From: Gymnothorax reevesii
Taxonomy: Eukaryota > Chordata > Actinopteri > Anguilliformes > Muraenidae
NCBI GenBank assembly: GCA_029721435.1
Contig: CM056573.1
Location: 73,040,001 to 73,104,000, forward strand
Length of the DNA stretch: 64,000 bases
Direction of reading: 5' to 3'
The position numbers and the translations under genes were made by a program. The notes under the pieces were generated by a model, which searched no databases, had not been told where the DNA came from, and saw only the letters and a program-made list of their open reading frames with translations. Shown piece by piece: positions 10,481 to 22,919 of this stretch (position 1 is its first letter; each line of letters begins with the position of its first letter).

Positions 10481-11479
10481 GGGCAACCATCATCCCCTGT
10501 GCATTTCACTGCACAGGAGGAGGGGATGTCATCCACTCTTTCTGCAGTGGAAGTGCATGGAGAATAACTTGAAGCGCCAACGAACTGCGTCAGACACCTT
10601 GACATCACCAGCCACTCTCTGAAACGACCCAGATGCTAGAAGCGACAGCGCAGTTCTGACGTTGATGACCACGGGTATGTTTCGTGGATAATTGCTGCGG
10701 CTGGATAGTTGTTCATCCAGAAGTCGGCAAAGATAGATGATTGCCTCATGCAAGGTCCAGACGAAAGCGCTGGATGCACTCGATGTTTGTTTGTCCCAGG
10801 ATGTCCAAACGAAGCCGATATATGCGTGTTCGTCTTCAAGCTCGGCGCGCTCCTCTTACTCTTTCCCAATCACGCATGAGTGCAAGCAAATGCAGGACTG
10901 GCATTTTGGCTTTAGATTTTGAGGGCATGGTAGAATGATGGTCTTATGTATACTCGTATTAATTAATAGTTTTGTGTTTGTAATTTAACTGATTGGAGAA
11001 GAGGCTGATGCGTAATATCATGTGATGATTTCGTTTGATAAATTATCATGGCTTTGTGAAATGTAGTTTAGAAATAAGGAAGAACAATCGAATATTAAAT
11101 GTCTCAACCTTTACCATGTTAAATAAAATAAAAGTAATGTTAAAATTCGGCCTATCACCGACATCAAACGCAATATTCAATTTCGCCTAATGTTGGCGCT
11201 TGACCTTAATACAGCCCTCAAAAGCGCTTAACAGAAAAAGCGCGTAAGCCAGGGGGAGAATACGCGTAAGTGTTATTTGCATGAGAAACGCCCGGAAACG
11301 CCCCGATTTTGGCCTTGCTCCGCCCCAAGCGCGTAAGTGCCTTCAAGGCGCGTAATGCACAGACTTAAGTCGAGGGGAGAATACGCGTAGGCTGCAAAGC
11401 GCGTAGCTACGCGCTTTTTTCGACTTAAGCGCATGGGAGAATAGACCCCTAAGTGAAATGTACTAAATATGTAATTTAA

Positions 11480-13977
11480 AGGGGACCTAATTTGCTATTT
11501 TTCCAAGTTTATATTTTGGTCTTTGACTACCCCTAGAGTACTCCTGATGGCGCAAAGTAAAAAAGGGAACTTATTTCACTCATTCTGCCATTCTCAAAAA
11601 ACCCCATTTGTAGTTTATTGTAGTCTCTGCCTGAAACGCCTCATTGGGGTGTTTCTTCCGCTATGGCCCCCACTCCCCATGTGCCCTCTTTCTTCTGACT
11701 GGCCAGCTCTGTGGAGGGCGACAAGAGACTGCAAAACGCAGTTTTCTGAGTTTGCCATGGAGTCTGCTTCCCCAGAATGAAACGAGAGACATGGGCGCCA
11801 TCTGATAACGAAGCAGCGGGCAAATTTCGCAATCTAAAGTTATACTTGAATATAGATCTAATGAAATGAACTTGTTCTAATAAACGCAGCAGAGAAAGTA
11901 GAGGAAGCAGTGCAAAAATCTGGCAGCGCAAGCTCAACTTTGCTATCAGCTACAGTTTGCTACCGGTGAGTACAGCGGTTCTTCTACTAGCTAGGATGCA
12001 GGGAAAGCTAGAATCCACAACATACAGACACATTTGTAGAATGGGGCGACATACCCAAGTGTAGACCGGAGAATGTAGAAATCTGCTGGGTCTGAGTTTA
12101 GAGGGAATCATGGACAGTGAGGAGCAGCTAAAAGTGGACCAACAGCTTATGGACTGCTTCAGTGTGTATTAGGACCTACTTGTTCGTGTGCATAGCTGTG
12201 GTGTGTTGTTAGCATGGAGAAACGAACAGCTTCCGCGCTGGTATGTGACGGAGGGGCGAAAGCTCCAAGCTAAATGGCCTTTTTGGAAATTGCCTGTGGT
12301 AATGGTTTACTTATTGCTACGGAATGACCAGCTTTTCCTCACGGAAATTGAGCGAGTTATGGAGAGGTGCGCGAGAGCTAGATGGAGCTCCGGTTATGTC
12401 ATGAACATAATACAGGTTTTACAGATGGTAAGTTCCGTCTGCGTGAACTGTTGTTTATGTGGAGCTAGCGAATCGATCCAATCCATGGCAATAAATCGTT
12501 TGTTATACCGGACACTTTATAGCCTGTGCACTTCCCTATTGCTTTCACCGGTAGCATCAGAGAGCAGCCCAGCCATTGGAGATGTATCAGGCTTACCCCG
12601 GTCATGGATAAGTAAAGCGATCGTTTCCCAAGCACCCAAAAATGCACCCAAGCTCTGCAAAATCTTCAGCTGGTCTAATTGCAGCCCAACTCGGGAGACA
12701 CATTCCGCACCTCTCCGTTTAGCTTCAACTGTAGTGGCTACAATCGGGCAATGTTATGATGAAACTGCCACATTGATGCTTACCCAAGTAACACAAGCAT
12801 ACCGATCAGAATTGCTGCATATAATTTAGCCAGGAGCATTTTTAATTAGCACGACACAAAGTAACATGCAGTAGCTGGTAACCGAGCGGTCATAACCACA
12901 GAGACAAACCCTTGCAATACAGGTTTTACAGACAGCAAGTTCTGTTACTGTGAACAGTTGTACCAAGCATCCAAATTATAAACAAGAACAAAAGTTAGAT
13001 TCAAATGAGGTTTATGTTCACACACCTTCTGTAGAATTTCCCGTTATCACTCTTGCATATTTAGGACACAAACATTAGCAACAGCAGCTTGGCTGCGTTA
13101 GCCGCTGTGCTACAGCCACAATCAACTGGCTATCACGTCAGGTTGGCTTATGCAGTAAAAGCAACTTACAGCTTGTGTCTGAGAGTCACGGACAGTCGCG
13201 ACCGATACAGGCTTTATCTTCAGATATTTTACAAAGCCTGCATTTGAGGCCAGTTGTTAGTGCTAACTATCGTTAGCGGTCCTACTAGCCACTCATGACA
13301 CGTTAAGTTCACTTACATTGTTTGCTGTTATATGGTTACTTACAGCTTGTGGCTCCCAGCGCTTGATCGATGCAACTGCTTCAGGTTTGCGAAGCAGCTG
13401 AAACGCTTAACCTATGTTGAATTAACCTTTATTTACAAAGCTGTCTTTGGTGAAATGCTGAGCACAAGCAGCAAACGTTCCCTTTGGCCGTGGCCGTTTG
13501 CTGCCAGCAAAACAAAAAAAGCTACCCACTGATTTCTGGTGGCATCGTCTTTAGGAAGAGAAATATTTGTTTTTCTTTGCGTTCAAAAGTAAACAGACAA
13601 GTAGCTTTGTGAGAGATAATAACAAAATTGCATCTCAAATGGTTTGCGGTTCTTCTTTTGTATTTCCAAAAGTGTCAACGCTACTGAGGCATAGTATGAT
13701 CTGCCGTTGTTAGTGCCTGCTAGAATAGTCTTCGGTGTGGGCAGGTGCAGTGCAGTGGTTGGCTCAGGCTAGGTCTGTACTAATTGGACGGCACAACCTG
13801 ACGTCAGGTTTTACCCAGATCTTGGGAGGAGCTGTTCAGAGAGGAAATCACGCTCTTGGATTACGGCAAAATCCCTGTATCTTATGTTTAGAAACTTTTC
13901 AGAGGTTGAGCATGGACAACCAACATTATAACATTACTGATATGTATTAAAAGAAGGATCAGCATGTTAGGTCCTCT
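11480..13977. mobile_element. TTAA-flanked DNA transposon (Kolobok- or piggyBac-like ends)
   Basis: AGGGGACCTAATTTGCTA at the left and the complement AGAGGACCTAACATGCTG at the right are flanked by TTAA on both sides (11476-11479, 13978-13981). TTAA duplication is the hallmark of Kolobok and piggyBac; the AGGG-type terminus favours Kolobok. The 2.5-kb interior has one 213-codon open frame (12188-12829) with no similarity I recognise, probably chance. Confidence 0.65.
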
Positions 13978-14559
13978 TTAAAATATGAAATAATATAATA
14001 TTAATATGGGGGCATAATTTTATATTGAAAACCTTTCAAATAAGTTTAATAGTTAAATTGTTTGGAAAACCAAAATACCCACCCTCTACAATAAAAAATC
14101 CATAAGTTACTTTTAATACCCAGCTCAAATGCAAAACAGTAATGTTTTGGGCAGAGTAGACACTCTCAGGTATACTTACTAAAAAAATCACTCAGAAAAA
14201 AAGAGGGGAAAAAAGTTTTTAAGAAACTTTTGGTTGAGCCACCTGACATTTTTTGGCTGATGAAATTGCAAACTCAGTCTAAAACTGAACAAAAACCCAG
14301 TTAATGTTGTGCAACCATTAAGACTTGTTTAAACACACTCTTCCAACTTCAAATAAATGTATTCTGTACATTTTAAAGATTTATTTAAAAAAAACATTTT
14401 TAAAAGGCTTATTTGTCATTGACCCTCATACAGAAGGATATGAAGTTCATATAAAAATGGTGGTTTACAACTTTCAAATTTTTTCCACTACTACCTTTCC
14501 TTTGGCTGTCAATACGCTAGTAAGCTATTTGATCATTCTGTGAGAAAAGACTGCAAACT

Positions 14560-16040
14560 CATTGAGGAATTTATTCTATAAACCTTAAATATCAATCCAT
14601 AATGCTTGTACTATATTAAACAACATCTTTTGGGAGTTTGTTTCAAGTCAAGTTAAAGCAAAATTTCATATTATAAAGTCACATATGAAGATACTTGGAA
14701 TTAACACAACCTCTTCAATTAATCAGCCATTATGGAAGAATTTAAATATACTGCTAAATAATGAAGTAATGAAATGGAATAAATGGAAATATTCTGGTAT
14801 TACAAAGCTCCGTCACATATTTCGAAACAATTGCTTCAAAACCTTATGAATTAACAAATGAATATTAACTCCCTAAAAGTGAATATTTAAATTATATTAT
14901 CTTACAGCATACTACTAAAAAGAGCATTTGCATTAATAATATATGAGGTGATCTGGGGTTCAATGAAAAATGACACCAGGAAACAACTCCGAATTAATCT
15001 AAAGAAGTATATGTAATTACTACCAAAAAAGATTCAAGTTGGTATTTTTCCGTTTTTCCGGTTGCCATGGGTAAATATGCAGAAAACTTCTGGCACCAAC
15101 TCCTCTTTAACTCTATGATAGAATTCAGTTTTTCTTTCATCATTTAAAAGCCATTGCTTATCTAAATGCAATGACATAGCCATTCTTTGCCCAATTTATT
15201 TTTGTGATTTTGGGGCATTTTGCGCAGAATCTGACAAATACTCGAAATATTCAAAGTATGTAACAGATAAGGAAATTCTGCCTACGTCATTGCATTTCAA
15301 TGAAGTAAAGTACCTGCAGCCAAATTTCATTGATTTTCAATGATAAATAAAAAAAGTTATGGCAGCCACTAACATGAGGAACATGGAAAAAGTAATACCT
15401 TTGGAAATCAATGGAAAATGCATTAGACTGCATTGAAAAGTTGAGTTCAGTTCTTAATACTTGTAGCAATTAGTGATTATTTTCCCAAAAAAATTTTTAA
15501 TAATCAAATTTTTCCCATTTCACCCCAGATCACCCCTTAAGCACAAGTACTCACAAATTTGAAAATGTACTTTTTAGTCAATTTTTAGATAAAAATATAG
15601 TGAAGAATTTTCATACAATATTGAATGAAAGCACCATTGATGCATTTAATTCCTGTGCTAAGAAATGGATTGCAGATCTCAATAAACCTAAGGAGGATAT
15701 TTCCTGATACATGGAAAACTGCAGGGTAGCCATTCTACTGTACAAAAAATAAATTGACGCAATTCAAAATTCTAAATGGACTGCATTATACGCCATCACA
15801 GCTCTTCAAAATGGGAATAAAGGATGATAGTAAATGCTTAAAATGTGGTTTGCTAAAGGTACTCTGCTTCATCAACTCTGGGGCTGCATTGAAATTGATG
15901 ACTAATGGTTTGACATGACAAAAGAATTCATGAGCAGCATTGATATAGCCACTCCATTTTCACCATAAACGTGTATATTGGGAGATTTACATAACTTTAG
16001 CAGAGTTCCTTTAAGGACTAAAAAAAGTCTTTCTTTCATT
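14560..16040 (+). pseudogene. Degenerate L1-type LINE ORF2, 3' part, with an insertion
   Basis: Broken frames show L1-like pieces: a TTSSINQPLW-type stretch at about 14708-14735, YELTNEY, and after 15540 the C-terminal QLFKMGIKDDSKCLKCG block (15795-15850) typical of fish L1 ORF2 ends, then LLHQLWGC after a frameshift. Numerous stops make it an old copy. The segment 14947-15534 is a later insertion bounded by inverted repeats. Confidence 0.6.
14947..15534. mobile_element. Inverted-repeat insertion in the L1 remnant
   Basis: GGTGATCTGGGGTTCAATG at the left is mirrored by the complement of GGTGATCTGGGGTGAAATGG at the right. The 588-bp interior is non-coding and AT-rich. Target duplication is not clear. 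L1-like sequence lies on both sides. Confidence 0.5.
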
Positions 16041-16045
16041 CTGTA

Positions 16046-17060
16046 TGATCACAAAGAAGGTAATTATGAACATCGCTATATGTCATGGGTTTATAGTGTT
16101 AGCCCAAGATATTTATATTGATCATTATGTGACAAGACTTGTGCCAAAATTAAAAACAAATGTACATCTCTTCAGAGATTTTTGCCTAAAATGTACTATT
16201 TGTGTTTTGTCTTTATTTACCATTTGCCTCCATTTCTTCACAATGTTCAACATAATCTGCAAATCACTTTCTTGTTATGCGAGTAAAGTTATGTCATCTG
16301 CATACAATAGTACGCCCAAGGTCAAATCCTCAACTTAAAGCTTCCTCGACCAGAAGCTTTCATTTTTAGGGCTAAATCATTAACATAAAACGCTATTGGA
16401 GATAAAACACCTCCCTGCTTTACACCAAATTTTTGAGGAAACCATCCAGCTGTATATTGATTCACCTGAATACAGGCGACAGGCGGATGATAAAGAGACT
16501 TAATGGCATAATAAAACTTGCAATCAAAGCCAAACTCTAAGAGCCTGTATTGGAGTTCCCTATTAATCCAGTCAAATGCTTTTTGGAAATTAATAAAGCA
16601 AACAAATATAGATTTACTTTCCTTAATCAATGCACGTATAATGGAAGTTGCCACATACAGTATATGAGATCAATGCATGCTCTGTACTACTCTGTTCATT
16701 TAGACGTAACCCTGTCATTTCAACGTAATTCACAAGTCTGCGATTTAAAAGTGAAGAGTATAGTTTATACTCAACAATTAAAAAGGCTCCTATAACCGAG
16801 TGGCAATATGGGGTCATTCTTAATCGATTTGGGGATAGGTTGAATTTCTGTCTTATCCCACTGTCTAGGAATAGGACCACTATCAAAACAAAACTGAAAC
16901 AATTCACAAAATGCATTAAACAACCATGGAGACTTCAACACTTTGTTGGAGTTTTCATCAATTCCAGTGGCTTCTCTCCATTTGATTTTATCCACCACAG
17001 TTTTCACTTCTTCAACAGATACCCAACAGATTTTTCTAGCACAAATCATGAGCAACGGAC
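16046..17060 (-). pseudogene. Non-LTR retrotransposon reverse transcriptase, frameshifted
   Basis: On the minus strand from 17055: SVEEVKTVVDKIKWREATGI and FQFCFDSGPIPRQWDKTEIQ (RT finger region), YKLYSSLLNRRLVNYVE, then FINFQKAFDWINR, WFPQKFGVKQGGVLSP and, past 16310, [11 protein letters not shown]. These are RT motifs in the expected order, but they are spread over three frames with stops. An I- or Nimb-like clade seems likely from the AIKSLYHPPVACIQVN stretch; I am not certain. Both ends of the element are missing. Confidence 0.8.
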
Positions 17061-17890
17061 ATGGGAAGCTTTAGGGGTCCTTTTTCTCCAAACCTCCAAT
17101 GGTCGGGGAGATATTAAACCAGACCTCTTTGCATTACTTTGCCTGACCCTTAAGATTGAAAAATGTGCAAAAATCAATTTTAAAGGGACATTAGAATAGA
17201 ATAGAATAGAGCGTGAGTGCACAAAAGGGGGACTTTCACTTAGGGCCCAGTAAGCTTACAATGATATGAAGGGATTTCCAAAGTGGATTTGAAAGAAAAC
17301 TTCGGAAAAACATGTATGCGCCGTATCATGCATAACCCTGGCCCATTTCCCCTACTTCTGCAGGCACGTATTCATGACGCAAGTACAAGTTACACTACTC
17401 AGGCTAAGTGCTGTGATCAACTAACACTTTATGAACAGTGAACATTTTACATGTACACAAGACATTCCCCTTTTTTCAACTGGATTAATATGGTTTTTAT
17501 TTAATGACCCTCACCCCAACACCTTCATAGACTCCCATTTACTTTGTTGAGAAATGGCAGTTGTGGGTCAATACTTCAGTCACAAGATGTGTAACATGCT
17601 TCTGGGAGGAATACAGCTACACAAGATTATGCCACCCACACAGTGGGCCAAAGGGTCAAGAAAAACTGTCTAACTTGATTTATAGTCAGCTTCCCAAAAA
17701 TGCACCACCACACCATCTACTATCATTTAGGTTCCTAAATGAACTTTTGCCCTTGGTTTCATGTTGTTGGCTCGCAAGCTGATGAAGGTCAGTGAGGGGG
17801 TGTGATCATTTGTGGAAGCCAGGTCGAGGTACCCCCCCCCCCCACTGAAAATGCCTGGCATTGCCAATTCATTATACAGGGGGTTGTATT
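17061..17890. other. No gene; simple repeats only
   Basis: A short (AATAG)n run at 17192-17210 and a run of twelve C at 17832-17843. TTTTGCCCTTGGTTTCAT at 17747 recurs at 18436 on the far side of the MITE 17891-18423, suggesting a duplicated flank. Nothing coding was recognised. Confidence 0.6.
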
Positions 17891-18423
17891 CATAGACTAT
17901 AAAGAGATGGACGCAGCACCAGGGTCTGAAAAGTGAAGCCAATGCAGAAATCTCTTGAACTTGCATTATATTTAATGGCCAGCAGATATGGCGACATCGG
18001 TGGTTGCAGAAAGAAGTTCAATTTTATAGAAGTCTATGAGAAAATGACCTACTTTCCAGCCTGATTTATTATTTCAATAATGATTTTTCTCATTATTTTA
18101 TGGTATCTATTGCAAGTTTCATTTTTGTAAATTATGGTCCCAAATAGACAAGAATAAAGGATAAAGCCAGACATGCTTTGGGGCGTGGCTATCCTCTGGT
18201 CCTTGTCTGATATGTCTGAGCTTGTCTGATATGGTCAGATCCACCCATTGATCCACCCCTCGCTCCTCCCTGGATCTTCAATTCATGCTCTCGTCCAATA
18301 GGAATCACATCCGGTTTCAAAATGGCCCGGCTCAAATTGCCAAAATTGAGGCTTCTTAAATAGTATGCTGAAACCAAGAGATGATGTCACAGTTGCTTTA
18401 TCCATCTTTTTATACAGTCTGTG
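17891..18423. mobile_element. MITE with CATAGACTATAAAGAGATGG ends
   Basis: The left end CATAGACTATAAAGAGATGG is mirrored at the right by the complement of CACAGACTGTATAAAAAGATGG. The 530-bp non-coding interior includes CCAATAGGAATCACATCCGG and AAGATGATGTCAC words of a MITE type I know from teleosts. Target duplication was not resolved. Confidence 0.6.
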
Positions 18424-18592
18424 GTGGTACTGAATATTTTGCCCTTGGTTTCATTAGTTTAGCTCATGAGCTGATCTCGGTCAATTTTTGGATACTGTAC
18501 ACTTGACTCTGCTGACCACACCCACCACAGTGCGCCCGGCAGATGTCCATTTTCTTGAACAGAGGTGTGTGTGGAGCATTGAATTACAGATA

Positions 18593-19994
18593 CAGCGTCC
18601 ACCATAATTATTGGCACCCCTGGTTAAGATGTGTTCTTCAACTTCTAATAAATTCTGTTTTTTTTCTAAATAATAAAGGACTACAATGAAAAAAAGAGGA
18701 AAATCCAACCTTTATTTCAAGTGCATTTATTCAGTGGGGAAAATATCCCACATTAAGAAATAATTCGTTTACATCAAATCATGTGTGCCACATTTATTAG
18801 CACCCCTGATGTTAATACTTTGTATAACCCTCTTTTGCCAACAAAACAGCACCTAATCTTCTCCTATAATGTTTCACAAGATGAAAGAATACAGAAAGAG
18901 GGATCTTCAACCATTCCTCTCTCTAAATCATCCAGCGACCTGGGTCCTCTCCTCTGCACTCTCCTCTTCAGCTCACTCCACAGGTTTTCAATGGAGTTGA
19001 GGTCTGGGGACTGAGATGGCCATGGGAAGAGCTTGATTATGTGTCTGGTGAGCCATTTCTGTGTAGATTTGGCCACATGTTTAGGGTCATTATCTTGCTG
19101 AAAGACCCAGTGACGACCCATCTTCAGCTTTTGGCAGAGGCCACCAGATTTTGATTTAAAATGACCTGGTATTTCAAAGCATTCATGATGCCCTGCACCC
19201 TAACAAGGTTCCCTGGGCCTCTGGAAGAGAAACAGGCCAACAGCATCACCGATCCTCCCCCATACTTCACAGTGGGCATGAGGTGCTTTTCTGCATACTC
19301 ATCTTTTGTGTTCCGCCAGACCCACTTCGAGTGTTTTTTGCCAAAAAGCTCTATCTTGGTCTCATCTCACCAAAGCACACGATCCCAGCTGAAATCCCAG
19401 TACCGCTTAGCAAACTCCATACGTTTACATTTATGATTGTGAGTGAGAAAAGGTTTTTTCCGTGCATGCCTCCCAAACAGCTTGTTGGCATGTAGATAGA
19501 GCCTGATGGTTGTTTTGGAAACTTCATGACCCCAAGATGCTGCCATTTGTTGCAATTCTTTAACAGTGAGCTTTGGAGAACTTTTTATTTCTCTGACCAT
19601 CCTGCTCACTGTGCGTGGTGGCAAAATAACCATGCGTCCTCGCCCAGGCTTGTTTACTACTGTTCCAGTTGTTTTAAACTTCTTAATGATTCCTCTGACA
19701 GTAGATATGGGCAGGTGCAGGCAAGTGGCTATTTTCTTGTAGCCATTGCCTGACTTGTGATGTGTGGTCAACACACATCTGCTTTACTTGAATGGTGTGT
19801 TCCTTTGCCTTTCCCATGTTGAAGAGTGGAGAAGAGAAATGGCCTCTGTGTCACGTTATATTTACACCCCAGGGAAACAGGAAGTGATGAATTACTAATT
19901 AAATGTTCATAGACACTCTGATCAATTTGTAAACTACTGTAGAAATGACAGAAATAATCTTAACCAGGGGTGCCAATAATTATTGAGGGCGCTG
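18593..19994 (-). mobile_element. Tc1-like element, family 2, near-complete copy
   Basis: TA flanks both ends (18591-18592, 19995-19996). The left terminus CAGCGTCCACCATAATTATT and the complement of the right terminus (CAGCGCCCTCAATAATTATT) form the inverted repeat. At 1402 bp it is close to full Tc1 length. Confidence 0.93.
18774..19817 (-). pseudogene. Tc1-like DD34E transposase (family 2), inactivated
   Basis: It starts MGKAKEHTIQVKQM at 19817. The HTH domain reads [20 protein letters not shown] and KTTGTVVNKPGRGR, then GHEVSKTTIRLYLHANKLFG. Just before the first catalytic Asp a TGA replaces Ser (LW-stop-DETKIEL, near 19370). [28 protein letters not shown] (second Asp) and [17 protein letters not shown] (Glu) are intact. 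A further frameshift lies near 19135 and a small deletion near 18925. All three acidic residues persist. Confidence 0.9.
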
Positions 19995-20375
19995 TAAATT
20001 GGTTTCAGGGCCCGAGCCCTGAAGGTGCAAGGACCTGATTGTAACGGTCGTGTTTTTTTATTATTCTTCTTCTTAGAATTATTATGGTCTGAGCGCCAAG
20101 GGGGCAAGGACCCTATTGTAACTTAATTGTTATTACAATAAGTACAATATGACTTTAGTAATATTATTTTTCCCAAATGAACATCGCATTCTTCAGGCCT
20201 TTCCTATGGGCGGAAAGTCATCAAAATTGGCACATAAATCGGGTCTGGTGAAAAATTTGATATTTTATTGCTTATCCAAACAAGGCAATCAGAGATAGCA
20301 GACCTGGCCCCAGCCACGGGTTGACAGACAGAGAGACAGAGAAACACACACACACGCAGACATGATCATTGCTTA

Positions 20376-20407
20376 ACCTGGCTCCCCCTAGAGGGGGGCC
20401 AGGTAAT
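20376..20407. repeat. Stem-loop ACCTGGCTCCCCC / GGGGGGCCAGGT
   Basis: ACCTGGCTCCCCCT pairs with AGGGGGGCCAGGT around a loop of about 3 nt. It is a strong hairpin within the long repeat 19997-22092, and may be another hairpin-type repeat end. Confidence 0.7.
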
Positions 20408-20984
20408 AAGCACATCAAAATGGCTCTGGAGCACCACCTAGAATTTTCAAAATTCAATGGAAAATTGGCAGAGCCACTTTTAACCAACAGTCACAAAACC
20501 TTTGCCAAATTATGTATCAGACCCTAACCTTGAGTTTGACCTTTCAAAGTCATCTGTGGTCAAATTTAATATTGCCAAATTATAGGTCATATATGACTTC
20601 CTATATGTCGATAATACAAACTCAATTTCTATCTGCAACCATTTGGCCTCCACAGGCCATCTTGCATATTCATAAAATATAGCGCCCCCAATAGACCCAC
20701 TTCCTTCAATTCAATCAAAATGGTGCTCGCACGGTGCATTGATGGGACCAAGGGAAGTTGATTGCCTGATTTAGAAAAAAATGAATCACGCAATTTTTGA
20801 GAAATTTTTTATTTTTTTATTTCTCGGTCCCATCTTTAACATTGGAGCTGAAATTTCAAGGGCCCATAAAACGGACAAAAATGATTCAATCAAAAATCTG
20901 AGAAAAACTTCGAGATATGGTCTAATAGTATGTTATTGCAAATTTACACGAAAATTCATCAGGCCAAAAAAAAGATAAAAAATC

Positions 20985-21052
20985 TTCCGGACGATGGACG
21001 ACACACCACGACAATAGCTTATTGGCCCATAGGGCCGGTAAGCTAATAAAAA
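20985..21052 (-). repeat. Hairpin-capped repeat head (AGCTTAC type)
   Basis: Read on the minus strand, TTAGCTTACCGGCCC pairs with GGGCCAATAAGCTA, then TTGTCGTGGTGTGTCGTCC. The outer flank is A-rich (TAATAAAAATC). It is nearly identical in layout to 34015-34053. Confidence 0.65.
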
Positions 21053-22094
21053 TCTATCAATCTTCAATTTGCTGCAAATACAGTACATATCTCACCGTTG
21101 CCTTTTTAATGGCGCTAAGTATATCTTGGTGCCCTGACCTCAACTCAACATGAAGCCCACCATTTTGAATTGAACTTGCAACTTATGATTTTTCACCATC
21201 GACCGGCCATCTACTTTAATGAACGCTTCCAAGAGATTTTATCCAATAAACTTAAAATTTTGAAAGTGACATCTAAAGACCTTGCCAATGTTAAATGGAT
21301 TCATCAAGCCATGCATCCGTGGCTTGGAGGTGAATTTCAATGTTCCGCCATGAAACAGGAAGTTGCACGGACACATACATTGTAAAGTCTGGCCAACAGA
21401 CCTTGATAACATGCTAGTGTGCAGTCCTTTCCCAAAGACAAGTATATGCTGATATGAGCTTGGACGTGGCCAGGTGGCTCCACAGCACCCTCTAGCCATG
21501 GCCATGTTGGGATAAAAGTGCTAGAATTTTCATGACATTTGGTGGGATCAGTGGCTTCATCCTGCAAGATTTCTTTTATTTGACATTTTTTGGCCAAACA
21601 GCAAGTGAGCCATCAACTGCATTTTTCCAAATTTTACAAACACATAATTGAAGGCCTTACCACATTCCAAAACATGTGAAACGTTGCACACAGAGTGAAG
21701 TCTTCTGGCCTCGATAATGTTAAACTGCTGAGCTTTTTTGGTTTTGTTGCATGGTGTGTCGATGGTGCATGGAGAATTTCCAGGTTCCAACATCAAACAG
21801 GAAGTTGTTCTTACTAAAACAAACATTGTCCAAACTGTTCAAAACTTCACATGCTTAATAAGTGGTCCATTCACAAGATGTCAGCATGCCGATCTGAGAT
21901 TGCACAAGGACAGTGTGCTTCAGAGCGCTCCCAAACAGTGTCATATTTGAGTAAAGGTTTTTGTACTCCACTCTCACACAGTCCGATGGTTGCAAATACA
22001 CACCTACACCTGCCAGAATCTCGCCACCACCCCCAGCATGCCCAATGGTGCGAGGGCCCGCTCAATGCTACTTGCAGCTTTAATTACCTCTGAA

Positions 22095-22391
22095 AAGTTT
22101 TAGGCAGCGTTTGTCTGTTTGTTAATTAGTTAGTTAGCAAGATAACTCAAAAAGTAATGCACCAATCTTGATGAAATTTTCCGAGAAGGTGGGTATTAAG
22201 TCAAGGAACATGTGATTAAATTTTGGCATATCTAGGCCAAAGAACAGCTGAGATTTACGCCAAAGTTCAAGATTTCAAGTCTTTCCAATGAGCCGGTGTT
22301 CCAATCACCATGCTTTTGGGTTTTGCTGCCCCCTGGCGGAGGTCTGCGCTCTCTGAGTGCTTTTCTAGTTATTATTATTATTATTATTAAT
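22095..22391. repeat. Repeat ending in CTAGTT(ATT)n
   Basis: The left part has TTAGTTAGTTAGCAAGATAAC then ATGCACCAATCTTGATGAAAT; the right end is GGCGGAGGTCTGCGCTCTCT followed by CTAGTT and about eight ATT units. The microsatellite tail suggests a retroposon-like 3' end. Non-coding. Confidence 0.5.
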
Positions 22392-22919
22392 CCCAAATGA
22401 AAATCACTATCTCATGAGCAAAAAAATTATCAAAATTGACAAATGCATAGGGACTAGTGAAAAATTAGATATTTTATTGCTTATCCAAATGAGCACATCA
22501 AAATGACTGTCACGCACCTATTTTCTAGTTGAATGGAAAATGGGAAAAAATTTTTTTAAACTACAGTCACAAAAACTTGATGTATCATACCACATTGTAC
22601 AAAAAAGTCTCCGGAATTAGACCCAAAATCCAACAGGATATACGCCATTTTGAATTTTCCTGAAAATAATAAAAATTTGAACAAGCTGAATTTGGTGGGG
22701 TGATAGCGTTCAGAATGAAGTTCTTCGACATCTTTTAAAATTCTTTAGTCAAACAGGTGGTGAGCTATGAGCCATTTCCTGCATTTTTCAAATGTTACGA
22801 ACACATTTTTGAGGGCCTTAAGCATGCTCAAAAACTTGATCAAACTTGGCTGGACCTCAGGGAATTCCAGATTCAGCAGAGAAAGGAGAGCTACATTACC
22901 CTAGATAGCATGACGCTCT

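Larger units (their letters stand above)
8825..11449 (+). mobile_element. PIF-Harbinger-like transposon, 2.6 kb, TAA target duplication
   Basis: The left end GGGGTCTATTCTCCCATTCG and the complement of the right end (GGGGTCTATTCTCCCATGCG) match, and TAA flanks both sides (8822-8824, 11450-11452). The subterminal regions are full of inverted GCGC-rich words (ACGCGTATTCTCCCC, GCGCGTAAG), as in Harbinger elements. No DDE nuclease motif was found; a possible Myb/SANT-like remnant lies at 10368-10480. It carries a hairpin-capped repeat head at 9385. Confidence 0.8.
8786..14250. mobile_element. Possible outer MITE ends (TGTCAGGTGGC) around two nested transposons
   Basis: TTGTCAGGTGGCGAACC near 8787 is mirrored by GGTTGAGCCACCTGACAT near 14233-14247. 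Once the two inner transposons (8825-11449, 11480-13977) are removed, the enclosed DNA is only about 340 bp, a MITE-like size. The inverted repeat is short and imperfect, so the assignment is tentative. Confidence 0.4.
19997..22092. repeat. Long fish repeat with GGGCCCGAGC start and GCTTGCAGCTTTAATTA-like end
   Basis: TCAGGGCCCGAGCCCTGA at 20006 is itself a hairpin. A related start word (GAGCGCCAAGGGGGCAAGGA) recurs at 20093, so the head is duplicated. The right end reads GGTGCGAGGGCCCGCTCAAT then CTTGCAGCTTTAATTA. The interior has repeated sentences such as AATTTGATATTTTATTGCTTATCC (also at 22464) and no coding sequence. I recognise the type from teleost genomes but not its class. Confidence 0.55.

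Noticed and set aside
10144..10608. 154-codon minus-strand open frame inside the Harbinger-like element
   Set aside because: It is antisense to the possible Myb-like remnant and has no family resemblance.
12188..12829. 213-codon plus-strand open frame inside the TTAA-flanked element
   Set aside because: Longest open frame of that element, but with no recognisable domain, a composition unlike a folded transposase, and no DDE-like spacing that I could see. Treated as chance.
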